Part shown: one piece after another, positions 1 through 8,195 of the stretch
Numbering within the stretch: position 1 is the first letter of the stretch
How the letters are laid out: each line of letters begins with the position of its first letter
Source: Streptomyces sp. PR69
Lineage (GTDB): Bacteria; Actinomycetota; Actinomycetes; Streptomycetales; Streptomycetaceae
Direction: 5' to 3'
DNA: 64,000 bases
Assembly (NCBI RefSeq): GCF_026420845.1
Contig: NZ_JAOWCB010000022.1
Location: 1 to 64,000, forward strand
Translations under genes and position numbers: made by a program
Notes under the pieces: generated by a model
What the model was told of the DNA's origin: nothing
The model's database searches: none
The model's input: only the letters and a program-made list of their open reading frames with translations

Positions 1-42
1 ACCCGAACGCTATGGCAGCTGACCAGTCCACACGACTGCACG

Positions 43-67
43 ATGCGCCACCCGTCGGGCGGCGCAT
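43..67. terminator. short inverted repeat before the dehydratase gene
   Basis: ATGCGCC (43-49) and GGCGCAT (61-67) form a 7-bp stem with an 11-nt loop, followed by a pyrimidine-rich run. It may end a gene lying left of the window or act as an operator for the dehydratase gene. The stem is short, so the call is weak. Confidence 0.3.
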
Positions 68-115
68 TGCGTTCGCTTCTTCCTCGGCCTGACCACCCCT
101 CCACAGGAGCACACC

Positions 116-1183
116 GTGCACCAGCTTGCCTACGCCGACATCAAAGCCGCTCACGAACGCATCGCCGACCACATCCGCCCCGTCTCCCTCGCCCGCACCG
201 ACCCCGGGGCGATCCCCACAGCCTTCCGCGACCCGGTCGAAGAACGCGACCCCGACCCCTGCGAGGTCTGGCTGGCGCTGGAGTTCATGCAGCACACCGG
301 GTCATTCAAGGCCCGCGGAGCGCAGAACTTCCTTCAGGCCCACCGTGAGGCGGGCACCCTGCCGGAGGCCGGGGTGACGATCGCGTCCGGGGGAAACGCC
401 GGGCTGGCGTGTGCGTGGGCCGCGCGGCAGCAGGGGGTGCGGGCCACCGTGTTCCTGCCCGAGACCGCGCCGCGCGTCAAGGTCGCCAAGCTGCGCGCGT
501 ACGGCGCGGACGTCCGCCTCGTCGGCACCGAGTACGCACAGGCCGCAAACGCCTGCGCCGACTTCGCCGCCAGCAGCGGAGCGCTGTCCTCCCACGCCTA
601 CGACCATCCGCTCATCGCCGCCGGAGCCGGGACCCTCCTGGACGAGATCCGCCGCCAGATCCCCGGCCTGGACACCGTCGTCGTCGCGGTCGGAGGCGGC
701 GGGCTGTTCGCCGGAGTGGCCGCCGCCGCCCAGCACCACGGCATCCGCACCGTCGCGGTCGAGCCGGAGAACTGCCGCGCCCTCAACGCCGCCGTCGAAA
801 CCGGCGACCTCGTCGACGTCACCCCGGACTCCGTCGCGGCCGACTCCCTCGGCGCCCGCCGCGCCTCCGCAATGGCCCTGCACGCAGCACAGCAGGACCT
901 GGTGCACTCCGTGACCGTCCCGGACAGCGAGATCATCCGCGCCCGGCGCACCCTGTGGGACCATCACCGGCTCGCCGTCGAGCACGGAGCCGCCGCAGCC
1001 CTGGCCGCACTCACCGCCCCGATCCACAGCCGCCCCGGCCGCGCCCTCCCCGAACAGGCGCGCATCCCGGCCGGCGGCTACCGCCCGCAGAGCGGGGAAC
1101 GGATCGCCGTAGTCCTGTGCGGAGCGAACACCGACCCCAGCGACCTGGCTCACAAGCCTGATGACGCGGAGCACTTCGCATGA
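116..1183 (+). CDS. PLP-dependent threonine/serine dehydratase family protein
   Basis: A 355-residue fold-type II PLP enzyme. The lysine in HTGSFKARGA near residue 65 is the expected Schiff-base residue, IASGGNAGLA is the substrate/cofactor loop, and VVAVGGGGLFAG is the glycine-rich phosphate-binding loop. Family members deaminate L-threonine or L-serine to 2-oxo acids, or act as serine racemases. There is no C-terminal ACT domain, so a catabolic or specialised enzyme is likelier than allosteric IlvA. The GTG start at 116 has an AGGAG site 6 nt upstream. The gene stands alone, followed by a hairpin at 1285. The exact substrate cannot be told from sequence. Confidence 0.85.
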   Translation: MHQLAYADIKAAHERIADHIRPVSLARTDPGAIPTAFRDPVEERDPDPCEVWLALEFMQHTGSFKARGAQNFLQAHREAGTLPEAGVTIASGGNAGLACAWAARQQGVRATVFLPETAPRVKVAKLRAYGADVRLVGTEYAQAANACADFAASSGALSSHAYDHPLIAAGAGTLLDEIRRQIPGLDTVVVAVGGGGLFAGVAAAAQHHGIRTVAVEPENCRALNAAVETGDLVDVTPDSVAADSLGARRASAMALHAAQQDLVHSVTVPDSEIIRARRTLWDHHRLAVEHGAAAALAALTAPIHSRPGRALPEQARIPAGGYRPQSGERIAVVLCGANTDPSDLAHKPDDAEHFA

Positions 1184-1284
1184 GCGACAGGACAGCTCAC
1201 CGCGCCCTAGAGGACGGGACCGCCGCCCACTCCCGCACAACGCCACCCGCGTCGTACGGCAACGCCCCGGCCCAATGCCGGCGA

Positions 1285-1303
1285 CCCGTCCTCTCAGGAC
1301 GGG
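1285..1303. terminator. hairpin, probable terminator of the dehydratase gene
   Basis: CCCGTCCT (1285-1292) and AGGACGGG (1296-1303) form a perfect 8-bp stem around a 3-nt loop, about 100 nt after the dehydratase stop and 45 nt before the next small gene. There is no clear T tract, as is usual in Streptomyces. Confidence 0.5.
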
Positions 1304-1348
1304 CCGCTGTGTCATGGTAATAGGACATCAACACAGAGTGAGGCGCTC

Positions 1349-1525
1349 ATGGATGCGAACACACTGAACGAGGCTTTCGCCTTCGTCCAGCGGACGTACC
1401 GGCGCGCCCCCTGTGACGGGTGCCGAAGCCTGGAGACATGGGGAACGATCTACGAGCGCGTCGTGATCGTCATGTGCGACAACTGCGGGTGGGCCTCTCG
1501 GATCGGCCCTCTGGCAGCTGTATGA
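1349..1525 (+). CDS. small zinc-ribbon protein (58 aa)
   Basis: A short ORF from ATG 1349, with GAGG about 5 nt upstream, to TGA 1525. It encodes 58 residues with two cysteine pairs, CDGC (residues 22-25) and CDNC (residues 43-46), which fits a four-cysteine zinc ribbon. It has an acidic and aromatic N-terminus and no signal or membrane segment. It is independent of its neighbours and function is unknown. Small ribbons of this kind bind nucleic acid or proteins, but nothing here shows which. The paired Cys spacing and ribosome-binding site argue that it is real. Confidence 0.55.
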   Translation: MDANTLNEAFAFVQRTYRRAPCDGCRSLETWGTIYERVVIVMCDNCGWASRIGPLAAV

Positions 1526-1698
1526 CATCCCTCGGAGAAGCCCGCTGACCGTCCGATGCTCCGTGCCGTCACTGACAGGCCGACGCGGAGTGAGCTGTAC
1601 GCCCGGACAGAGCGCCAGCGGCACCAGGCGCGGGAACCAGATACCCAGCCTCGCCTGGGGGCGCCTCACAGCGGTGTGCCGGCGGCGCTGAGCGCAGC

Positions 1699-1736
1699 GT
1701 TCCCCACGGGAAACAATCAGGTGCCAGGCGGGTAAC
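1699..1736 (+). promoter_or_regulatory. GlnR-type box upstream of the nitrite reductase operon
   Basis: Four 5-mers sit exactly 11 bp apart: GTTCC (1699), GAAAC (1710), GTGCC (1721) and GTAAC (1732). This matches the GlnR layout gTnAC-n6-GaAAC-n6-gTnAC-n6-GaAAC with some mismatches. GlnR is known to activate nitrite reductase genes in Streptomyces under nitrogen limitation. The box ends 23 nt before the predicted start at 1759, so the promoter must lie close to it. Confidence 0.55.
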
Positions 1737-1758
1737 ACCGAGGACGCAGGCTGCCTGC

Positions 1759-3636
1759 ATGGGATCGGAGATCGTGGTCATCGGCGGCGGGACCGCCGGA
1801 GTGCGCCTGGCACGGCGGCTCGGTGACGCCGGCATGGCCGTCACCGTCCTCGGCGAGGAGACCCACGCCCCGTACAACCGGGTCCTGCTCGCCGAGGTGC
1901 TCGCCGGGCGGTACGGCCCCGAGGTGATCGAGCTGCCCCATGCGGGCGTGCGGCGCGGCGTACGGGTCACCGGCATCGACCGGGAGCGCCGTCGGGTGAT
2001 CTGCGCGGACGGCACGGCCGTCCCGTACGACAGGCTGGTGCTCGCCACCGGCTCCAACCCGGTGCTGCCGCCGCTGCGCGGCATCGGGCCCGGCCTGCCG
2101 CAGGGCGTGCACCCCTTCCGGACCCTCGACGACTGTCTGGCCCTGTCCGCCTCCGTACGCCCCGGCACCCGGGCGGTCGTGATCGGCGGCGGTCTCCTCG
2201 GCGTGTCGGCGGCCCGCGCCCTGGCCGCGCGCGGGGCCCGTGTGGTCCTCGCCCAGCAGGGCGAACGGCTGATGGAACGCCATCTCGACCCGGCCGCGTC
2301 CCGGCTGCTGCGCCTCCATGTGGAGGCGCTGGGCGTGGAGGTCCACACGGAGTGCCGGGTCCGCGGCCTGCGCACCGCGGCGCGGGCGCCCCTGGCCGTG
2401 GCGGTCGCTCACGGCGTGCACGGGCGCCCCGGCCCGTCCGCGGACCCGGACGCGGACCCGGACCCGGACGACGGCGCGCTGCTCAGCGCCGTCGAGCTCG
2501 CCGACGGCTACGCCCTCGAAGCCGATCTCGCGGTGCTCGCCTGCGGGGTGCGGCCGCGCGTCTCGCTGGCGCAGGACGCCGGGCTGGCAGTCGACCGCGG
2601 GATCGTCGTGGACGACGAGCTGCGCACCTCGGACCCGTACATCCACGCCATCGGCGACTGCGCCCAGCACGCGGGCGTCGTGCACGGCCTGGCGGGCCCC
2701 GCCCTGGAACAGGCGGACGTCCTCGCCCAGCTGCTGGCACACGAGTCCCGCGTGGCCGGGGCCCGGCCCGCGCCAGCCACAGCCGGCGGCCCGGCGTCCA
2801 ACGGCGTGCGCCCCGCAGGCGCGGCCGCCCTCTCCCCGCGGACGGCCCAAGCCCCCGACGACCACGCGTCGGGCGACGACGCCGGGGACGCCCCCACCCC
2901 GCAGCACACCCCCGCCCCCGGACCGGCCTCCAGCGGCGGACACGTGACCGCCGACAGCAGCGCGCCCCACGACAGGACGTCCACCACCGGCCCCGCACCC
3001 GGCGGCGAACCCGACGACGCGCCCACCCCGCGGCCCACCGCAGGCATCGACACCCCCGCCCCCGGACCGGCGTCCAGCGGCGGACGCGTGACCGCCGACA
3101 GCAGCGCGCCCCACGACAGGGCGTCCACCACCGGCCCCGCGCCCGGCGGCGAACCCGAGGACGCCCCCTCCCCGCAGCCGCCCGCAGGGGCCGGCGGGCG
3201 CGTGACCGCCGGCAGCGGGGCGTCCCACGACGGCGCGTCCACCGCCGAGGACGCGCCCGCGCTTCCCCCGCCTCCCCGCTACACCGGCACCCGCGCGCTC
3301 ACCCGCCTCACCCTCGCCGCGCTGGCGAGTGACACGGCGGGCGGCACAACCGGCAACACGTCGGGCGACGGCGGCGACAACGCCACCCCCGGCCCCCTCG
3401 ACCTCGCCGCGTTCGGCGACCCCGTGCCGCAGCCCGGGGACGACGTCGTCCAGCTCGCCGACGCCACGCGCGGCGCGTACCGGAAGGTCGTCGTCCGGGG
3501 CGATCGGCTCGTCGGCGGGGTGCTGCTCGGGGACCTCGCCGCCGTCGGCGAACTGGCCCGGGCCTGGGAGGACGACGAGGTCCTCCCCGAGTCCGTGCCC
3601 CTGCTCCATCTGCTCACTGACAACGGAGGCCTGTGA
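1759..3636 (+). CDS. FAD/NAD(P)-dependent oxidoreductase of the nitrite reductase operon
   Basis: A 625-residue pyridine nucleotide-disulfide-type oxidoreductase. The N-terminal IGGGTAGVRLARRL binds FAD, VVIGGGLLGVSAARAL near residue 140 binds NAD(P)H, and AIGDCA near residue 297 closes the FAD site. A NirB-like C-terminal subdomain (YRKVVVRGDRLVGGVLLGD) lies near the end. Between roughly residues 330 and 500 is a Pro/Ala/Thr/Gly-rich, probably disordered insert with internal repeats (2902-3250) that family members normally lack. It lies 1 nt upstream of nirB, so it probably passes electrons in nitrite assimilation. The ATG at 1759 has only a weak ribosome site. Antisense open frames here are GC-bias shadows. 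Confidence 0.85.
   Translation: MGSEIVVIGGGTAGVRLARRLGDAGMAVTVLGEETHAPYNRVLLAEVLAGRYGPEVIELPHAGVRRGVRVTGIDRERRRVICADGTAVPYDRLVLATGSNPVLPPLRGIGPGLPQGVHPFRTLDDCLALSASVRPGTRAVVIGGGLLGVSAARALAARGARVVLAQQGERLMERHLDPAASRLLRLHVEALGVEVHTECRVRGLRTAARAPLAVAVAHGVHGRPGPSADPDADPDPDDGALLSAVELADGYALEADLAVLACGVRPRVSLAQDAGLAVDRGIVVDDELRTSDPYIHAIGDCAQHAGVVHGLAGPALEQADVLAQLLAHESRVAGARPAPATAGGPASNGVRPAGAAALSPRTAQAPDDHASGDDAGDAPTPQHTPAPGPASSGGHVTADSSAPHDRTSTTGPAPGGEPDDAPTPRPTAGIDTPAPGPASSGGRVTADSSAPHDRASTTGPAPGGEPEDAPSPQPPAGAGGRVTAGSGASHDGASTAEDAPALPPPPRYTGTRALTRLTLAALASDTAGGTTGNTSGDGGDNATPGPLDLAAFGDPVPQPGDDVVQLADATRGAYRKVVVRGDRLVGGVLLGDLAAVGELARAWEDDEVLPESVPLLHLLTDNGGL
2902..3250 (+). repeat. 144-bp imperfect tandem repeat coding a Pro/Ala-rich linker
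   Basis: Two units with a 144-bp (48-codon) period are marked by CCCGGACCGG at 2917 and 3061 and by GTGACCGCC at 2944 and 3088. A shorter third unit has GTGACCGCC at 3202, 114 bp further on. The repeat stays in frame inside the FAD oxidoreductase and codes a GPASSGG...VTADSSAPHD...GPAPGGEP pattern. Confidence 0.85.
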
Positions 3637-3637
3637 C

Positions 3638-6187
3638 ATGGCTGAGTCCACCACCCCCACCATCGCGGTCGTCGGCCATGGGATGGTCGGCCAGCGGTTC
3701 CTGGAGGCCCTCGCCGAGCAGGGCGTGACCGAGCGGGCGCGCGTCGTCGTGCTGTGCGAGGAGCCGCGGGCCGCGTACGACCGCGTGCAGCTCACCTCGT
3801 ACTTCAGCGGCCGCACCCCGGACGAGCTGTCGCTCACGGACCCGGAGTTCATCCGGGAGCACGGCATCGAGCTGTACCTCGACGACCCCGCCGAGACCGT
3901 CGACCGCGCCGCCCGCACGGTGACGTCCCGCTCCGGCCGCACGATCGTGTACGACACGCTGGTGCTGGCCACCGGCTCGTACCCCTTCGTGCCACCGGTG
4001 CCCGGCAAGGACGCCGAGGGCTGCTTCGTCTACCGCACGATCGAGGATCTGCTCGCGATCGAGGAGTACGCCAAGACGGCCCGCACCGGCGTGGTCGTCG
4101 GCGGCGGACTGCTCGGCCTGGAGGCGGCGGGCGCGCTCAAGGGCCTCGGGCTCGCCACGCATATCGTGGAGTTCGCGCCCCGGCTGATGCCCGTGCAGGT
4201 GGACGACGGCGGCGGGGCGGCCCTGCTGCGCACCATCGAGAACATGGGCCTGACCGTGCACACCGGCGCGGGCGCCCAGGAGGTCACCACCGCCGACGGC
4301 GCCCCGCACGGCGCCGTCACCGGAATGAAGCTGTCCACCGGCGCGGAGCTCACGGCGGACCTGGTGGTCTTCTCGGCCGGGGTGCGCCCCCGCGACCAGC
4401 TCGCCCGCGACACGGGCCTGGAGGTCGGCGAGCGCGGCGGCATCGTGGTCGACGAGCAGTGCCGCACCTCCGACCCGGCCGTGTTCGCGATCGGCGAGTG
4501 CGCGCTGGCCGCCGACGGGCGGGTGTACGGGCTGGTCGCGCCGGGCTACGAGATGGCGCAGACGGCCGCGGCGGCCGTCGCGGCCGTGATCGGGCTCCCG
4601 GGCGAGCGCGAGGCCAAGCCGTTCACCGGAGCGGACACCTCCACCAAGCTGAAGCTGCTCGGCGTGGATGTGGCGTCGTTCGGCGACGCCCACGGGGCGG
4701 CGGAGGGCTGCCTGGACGTCGTCTACTCGGACTCCCGCTCCGGGGTCTACAAGAAGCTGGTGGTCGCCCAGGACGGCACGCTGCTCGGCGGCATCCTGGT
4801 GGGCGACGCCGAGTCGTACGGCATGCTGCGGCCGCTGACCGGCTCGGTGCCGCCGGTCTCACCCGAGCAGCTGGTGCTGCCGACCGGGGCCGGGGCCCCG
4901 GTGGCGCTCGGCCCGTCCGCGCTGCCCGACGACGCGGTGATCTGCTCCTGCCACAATGTCACCAAGGGCGAGATCTGCGCCTGCTCCTCGCTGCCCGAGG
5001 TGAAGAAGTGCACCAAGGCGGGCACCGGCTGCGGAAGCTGTGTCAAGGTCATCGGCCAGCTGCTGCCGAAGACCGGGGACAAGGGCCTGTGCGGCTGCTT
5101 CCCGTACACGCGCAGCGAGCTGTACGAGATCGTCCGCACGCTGCGGCTCGGCTCGTACGCCGAACTCCTCGACAGCCACGGCCGCGAGGAGGCACGGGGC
5201 GGCGAGGGCTGCGAGATCTGCAAGCCGGCCGTCGGCTCGATCCTCGCCTCGCTCGGCGGCGGCTACATCCTGGACGGCGAGCAGGCCGCCCTGCAGGACA
5301 CCAACGACCACTTTCTGGCCAATATGCAGCGCAACGGCTCGTATTCGATCGTGCCGCGCATCCCCGGCGGGGAGATTACCCCGGACAAGCTGATCGTGAT
5401 CGGCGAGGTGGCGCGGGACTTCGGTCTCTACACCAAGATCACGGGTGGTCAGCGGATCGATATGTTCGGGGCACGGGTGGATCAGCTTCCGGCGATCTGG
5501 GCGCGGCTGGTGGACGCGGGCTTTGAGTCGGGGCACGCGTACGGAAAGGCGCTGCGGACGGTCAAGTCCTGTGTGGGGCAGACCTGGTGCCGCTACGGCG
5601 TACAGGACTCGGTGCGCATGGCCATCGAACTGGAGCTGCGTTACCGGGGGCTGCGCGCCCCGCACAAGCTCAAGTCGGCGGTCTCGGGCTGTGCGCGGGA
5701 GTGCGCGGAAGCGCAGTCGAAGGACTTCGGCGTGATCGCCACCGCCTCCGGCTGGAATCTGTACGTGGGCGGGAACGGCGGCGCGACCCCGCGCCACGCC
5801 GATCTGCTGGCCAAGGATCTGTCGGACGCCGAACTGGTACGGCTGATCGACCGGTTCCTGATGTTCTACATCCGCACCGCGGACCGGCTGGAGCGCACCT
5901 CGGTGTGGCTGGAGCGGCTGGAGGGCGGCCTGGACCATCTGCGGGATGTGGTCGTGCATGACTCGCTGGGGCTCTGCGACGAGCTGGAGGCGCTGATGGC
6001 CAAGCATGTGGCCGACTACCGCGACGAGTGGGCCGAGACGCTGAACGACCCGGACCGGCTGCGCCGCTTCGTCTCCTTCGTCAACGCGCCCGACGCGCCG
6101 GACCCGTCCGTGCGGTTCGTGCCGGAGCGCGACCAGATCAAGCCGGACCTGCAGATCCTCACCCTGGAAGGGGTCTCCTCGCGATGA
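3638..6187 (+). CDS. nirB: assimilatory nitrite reductase large subunit
   Basis: An 849-residue NirB, normal for the family, which reduces nitrite to ammonium with NADH in the cytoplasm. In order: FAD-binding VVGHGMVGQRFLEAL, NAD-binding VVVGGGLLGLEAAG, a BFD-type [2Fe-2S] domain (CSCHNVTKGEIC and GTGCGSC), a second cysteine pair CEIC, then the sulfite/nitrite reductase half. The latter carries the siroheme-[4Fe-4S] cysteines in CVGQTWCRYG and SGCAREC. ATG 3638 has GGAGG 8 nt upstream and follows the previous stop by 1 nt. The stop overlaps nirD by 4 nt (ATGA), so the three genes form one operon. Confidence 0.97.
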   Translation: MAESTTPTIAVVGHGMVGQRFLEALAEQGVTERARVVVLCEEPRAAYDRVQLTSYFSGRTPDELSLTDPEFIREHGIELYLDDPAETVDRAARTVTSRSGRTIVYDTLVLATGSYPFVPPVPGKDAEGCFVYRTIEDLLAIEEYAKTARTGVVVGGGLLGLEAAGALKGLGLATHIVEFAPRLMPVQVDDGGGAALLRTIENMGLTVHTGAGAQEVTTADGAPHGAVTGMKLSTGAELTADLVVFSAGVRPRDQLARDTGLEVGERGGIVVDEQCRTSDPAVFAIGECALAADGRVYGLVAPGYEMAQTAAAAVAAVIGLPGEREAKPFTGADTSTKLKLLGVDVASFGDAHGAAEGCLDVVYSDSRSGVYKKLVVAQDGTLLGGILVGDAESYGMLRPLTGSVPPVSPEQLVLPTGAGAPVALGPSALPDDAVICSCHNVTKGEICACSSLPEVKKCTKAGTGCGSCVKVIGQLLPKTGDKGLCGCFPYTRSELYEIVRTLRLGSYAELLDSHGREEARGGEGCEICKPAVGSILASLGGGYILDGEQAALQDTNDHFLANMQRNGSYSIVPRIPGGEITPDKLIVIGEVARDFGLYTKITGGQRIDMFGARVDQLPAIWARLVDAGFESGHAYGKALRTVKSCVGQTWCRYGVQDSVRMAIELELRYRGLRAPHKLKSAVSGCARECAEAQSKDFGVIATASGWNLYVGGNGGATPRHADLLAKDLSDAELVRLIDRFLMFYIRTADRLERTSVWLERLEGGLDHLRDVVVHDSLGLCDELEALMAKHVADYRDEWAETLNDPDRLRRFVSFVNAPDAPDPSVRFVPERDQIKPDLQILTLEGVSSR

Positions 6188-6531
6188 CGCTCGAACTCCG
6201 TCTCGACGACGACAGCTGGCTGGCCGTGTGCGAGCTGTCCCAGCTCACGCCCGGCCGGGGCATCGCGGCCCTGCTGCCGGACGGCCGCCAGGCGGCGGTG
6301 TTCACGGACCGTGCGGGCCGTGCGTACGCGATCGACAACCGCGATCCGTTCACCGGGGCGCAGGTCCTCTCCCGCGGCCTGCTCGGCTCGGCACAGGGCC
6401 GCCCGTTTGTGGCGTCGCCGCTGCTCAAGCAGCGTTTCGACCTGGAGTCGGGGCGCTGTCTCGACGACGACGAGGTGACGGTGGAGGTCTTCGCCTGCCG
6501 GACCTCGGATTTCAGCCCGTCCGGCGCGTGA
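6184..6531 (+). CDS. nirD: nitrite reductase small subunit
   Basis: A 115-residue Rieske-fold protein. Like other NirD proteins it lacks the CxH...CxxH iron-sulfur ligands, so it is a structural or regulatory partner of NirB, not an electron carrier. Recognisable segments are WLAVCELSQLTPGRG, YAIDNRDPFTGA and GRPFVASPLLKQRFDLESG. It starts within the nirB stop codon (ATGA), which implies translational coupling. About 90 nt separate it from the next gene, which has its own -10-like TAGGCT. Confidence 0.93.
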   Translation: MTLELRLDDDSWLAVCELSQLTPGRGIAALLPDGRQAAVFTDRAGRAYAIDNRDPFTGAQVLSRGLLGSAQGRPFVASPLLKQRFDLESGRCLDDDEVTVEVFACRTSDFSPSGA

Positions 6532-6623
6532 GCCCAAGGCGTAGGCTGCCCCTCGCACACGAGCGTCGCACACACCGTCGAAACACACGGCACTGACGTC
6601 ACCGACGAGCGAGGGGCTCACTC

Positions 6624-7556
6624 ATGGCCGGCTGGAGCGCGGACGACATCCCCGATCAGCGTGGCCGCGTCGCCGTGGTCACCGGGGCCAACAGCGGCAT
6701 CGGGCTGGTCACGGCCCGGGAGCTGGCCCGGCGCGGTGCACGGGTGGTGCTGGCCTGCCGCAGCGAGGCGCGCGGGCGGGAGGCGGAGCGGCGGATCAGA
6801 GCGGAGGCGCCGCGGGCCGAGGCGGAGTTCCGGCAGCTCGACCTGGCGGATCTGTCCTCGGTGCGGGCGTTCGCCGCGGGCTTCCCGTACGACCGGCTCG
6901 ATCTGCTGATCAACAACGCCGGAGTGATGGCGCTGCCGTACGGGCGGACCGCCGACGGCTTCGAGACGCAGTTCGGGGTCAACCACCTCGGGCACTTCGC
7001 GCTGACGGGACTGCTGACGCCCCGGCTGCTGGCGACGCCCGGCGCACGGGTGGTGAGCGTGTCGAGCGGCTTGCACGCGCTGGCCACGCTCGACATGGGG
7101 GACCTCAACAGCGAGCGGCGGTACCGGCGCTGGATCGCCTACGCCCGCTCCAAGACCGCGAATCTGCTGTTCATCCATGAGCTGGCGCGGCGGCTGCGGG
7201 CGGCCGGCGCCGATGTGGTGGCCGCCGCGGCGCACCCGGGCTACGCGGCCACCAATCTGCAGTCCGCCGGCGCGAGGCTGGAGGGCCGCAGGGGCGTTGA
7301 GCGGATCATGGAGCTGGGCAATCGGCTCGTCGCCCAGCCCGCGGAGGCCGGGGCGCTGCCGACCCTGTACGCGGCCACCGCGCCGGGCGTGCGCCCGGAC
7401 TCGTTCACCGGGCCGCGGCTGGTGATGTGGCGGGGCGCGCCCGCGCCGTCCTGGCGGGCGCGCTGGACGCGCGACGATGTGGCGGGCGAACGGCTGTGGG
7501 CGGCGTCGGAGCAGCTGACGAAGGTGGCGTACCAGGGGCTTGGCGGGCCCGCCTGA
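6624..7556 (+). CDS. short-chain dehydrogenase/reductase (SDR)
   Basis: A 310-residue classical SDR of the retinol-dehydrogenase-like group. TGANSGIG (residues 14-21) binds the cofactor, ACRS after the second beta strand suggests NADP preference, NNAG is the structural motif, and SVSS with YARSK gives the catalytic Ser-Tyr-Lys. The protein is cytosolic with no membrane segment. The ATG at 6624 follows a possible TAGGCT -10 box at 6541 and a leader of roughly 70 nt. The substrate is unknown, and nothing nearby ties it to nitrite reduction. Confidence 0.9.
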   Translation: MAGWSADDIPDQRGRVAVVTGANSGIGLVTARELARRGARVVLACRSEARGREAERRIRAEAPRAEAEFRQLDLADLSSVRAFAAGFPYDRLDLLINNAGVMALPYGRTADGFETQFGVNHLGHFALTGLLTPRLLATPGARVVSVSSGLHALATLDMGDLNSERRYRRWIAYARSKTANLLFIHELARRLRAAGADVVAAAAHPGYAATNLQSAGARLEGRRGVERIMELGNRLVAQPAEAGALPTLYAATAPGVRPDSFTGPRLVMWRGAPAPSWRARWTRDDVAGERLWAASEQLTKVAYQGLGGPA

Positions 7557-7607
7557 AGCCCTGGCGCACGCCCCGGGGTGTGGGCGGCGGCCTCGGGGCG
7601 CTCGCGT

Positions 7608-7636
7608 TTGCGGCACCGGGGACCCGGTCCTAGCCT
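7608..7636 (+). promoter_or_regulatory. promoter TTGCGG-17-TAGCCT, leaderless
   Basis: TTGCGG (7608-7613) and TAGCCT (7631-7636) are separated by 17 nt, and the -10 ends 7 nt before ATG 7644. Transcription would therefore begin at or next to the start codon. Confidence 0.6.
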
Positions 7637-7643
7637 CACCCCC

Positions 7644-7919
7644 ATGAGCAGCGAGAACGCCGCCGGTGCGGCACGCTCGGGCGGCAGGCGGATCACCGGG
7701 AAGCTGACCGGCGAGGCGCTGCGCGCGACCACCGGCCGGGACTGGGACGAGTGGTTCGCCCTGCTGGACGGCTGGGGCGCGACCGGGCGCACCCACGCCG
7801 GGATCGCCCCCCATCTGGTCGAGGAGCACCAGCTGCCGGGCTGGCACGCCCAGTCGGTGACCGTGGGACATGAGCAGCAGCGGCTGGCAGCGCTGAAGGA
7901 GCTGCTGGAAGCGCCGTGA
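7644..7919 (+). CDS. DUF4287 domain protein
   Basis: A 91-residue soluble protein with the DUF4287 signature: GKLTGEALRATTGRDWDEWF, then LDGWGATGRTHAGIAPHLVEEH and GWHAQSVTVGHEQ (tryptophans, HLVEEH and the QSVTVGHEQ strand are typical). The family is small and widespread in actinomycetes, sometimes fused to SRPBCC proteins; its role is unknown. The chosen ATG sits 7 nt after a TAGCCT -10 box with no ribosome site, so a leaderless message is likely. An in-frame upstream extension exists but has no support. Confidence 0.85.
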   Translation: MSSENAAGAARSGGRRITGKLTGEALRATTGRDWDEWFALLDGWGATGRTHAGIAPHLVEEHQLPGWHAQSVTVGHEQQRLAALKELLEAP

Positions 7920-8131
7920 CCGACCCGGTCTTCCGCGGAGCAGCGCGGTCGGCGGGGCGGTCGGCGGGGTGAACGGTGCGGCTGCCAGGGCGGGCGTGCC
8001 GTCCGGGGAGAGGTCAACACGTATGACGGAGAACAGTGCTTGACGGCGGTCGCCGCCCGCAGGTCACTGCTTGTTGACGTGACGCCAATTCAGCGCTCAT
8101 AGCTTTCGCTTCAGTCAGCGCTCGTGTCAGC

Positions 8132-8171
8132 GCGCCGTCCCGCGACGCCGCCCGGCCTCGCGGGACGGCGC
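8132..8171 (+). promoter_or_regulatory. strong hairpin in the 5' region of the PhoX-like gene
   Basis: GCGCCGTCCCGCGA (8132-8145) pairs perfectly with TCGCGGGACGGCGC (8158-8171) across a 12-nt loop. It ends 24 nt before the GTG start at 8196, with TGGAG just downstream. It could be a terminator for readthrough from the DUF4287 gene or a leader structure controlling the phosphatase gene. Confidence 0.55.
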
Positions 8172-8195
8172 TCTCCCCCCATCCTGGAGTGACTA

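Noticed and set aside
1717..4008. A 763-codon minus-strand open frame
   Set aside because: Antisense to the FAD oxidoreductase and the nirB start; Gly/Arg-rich without domain pattern.
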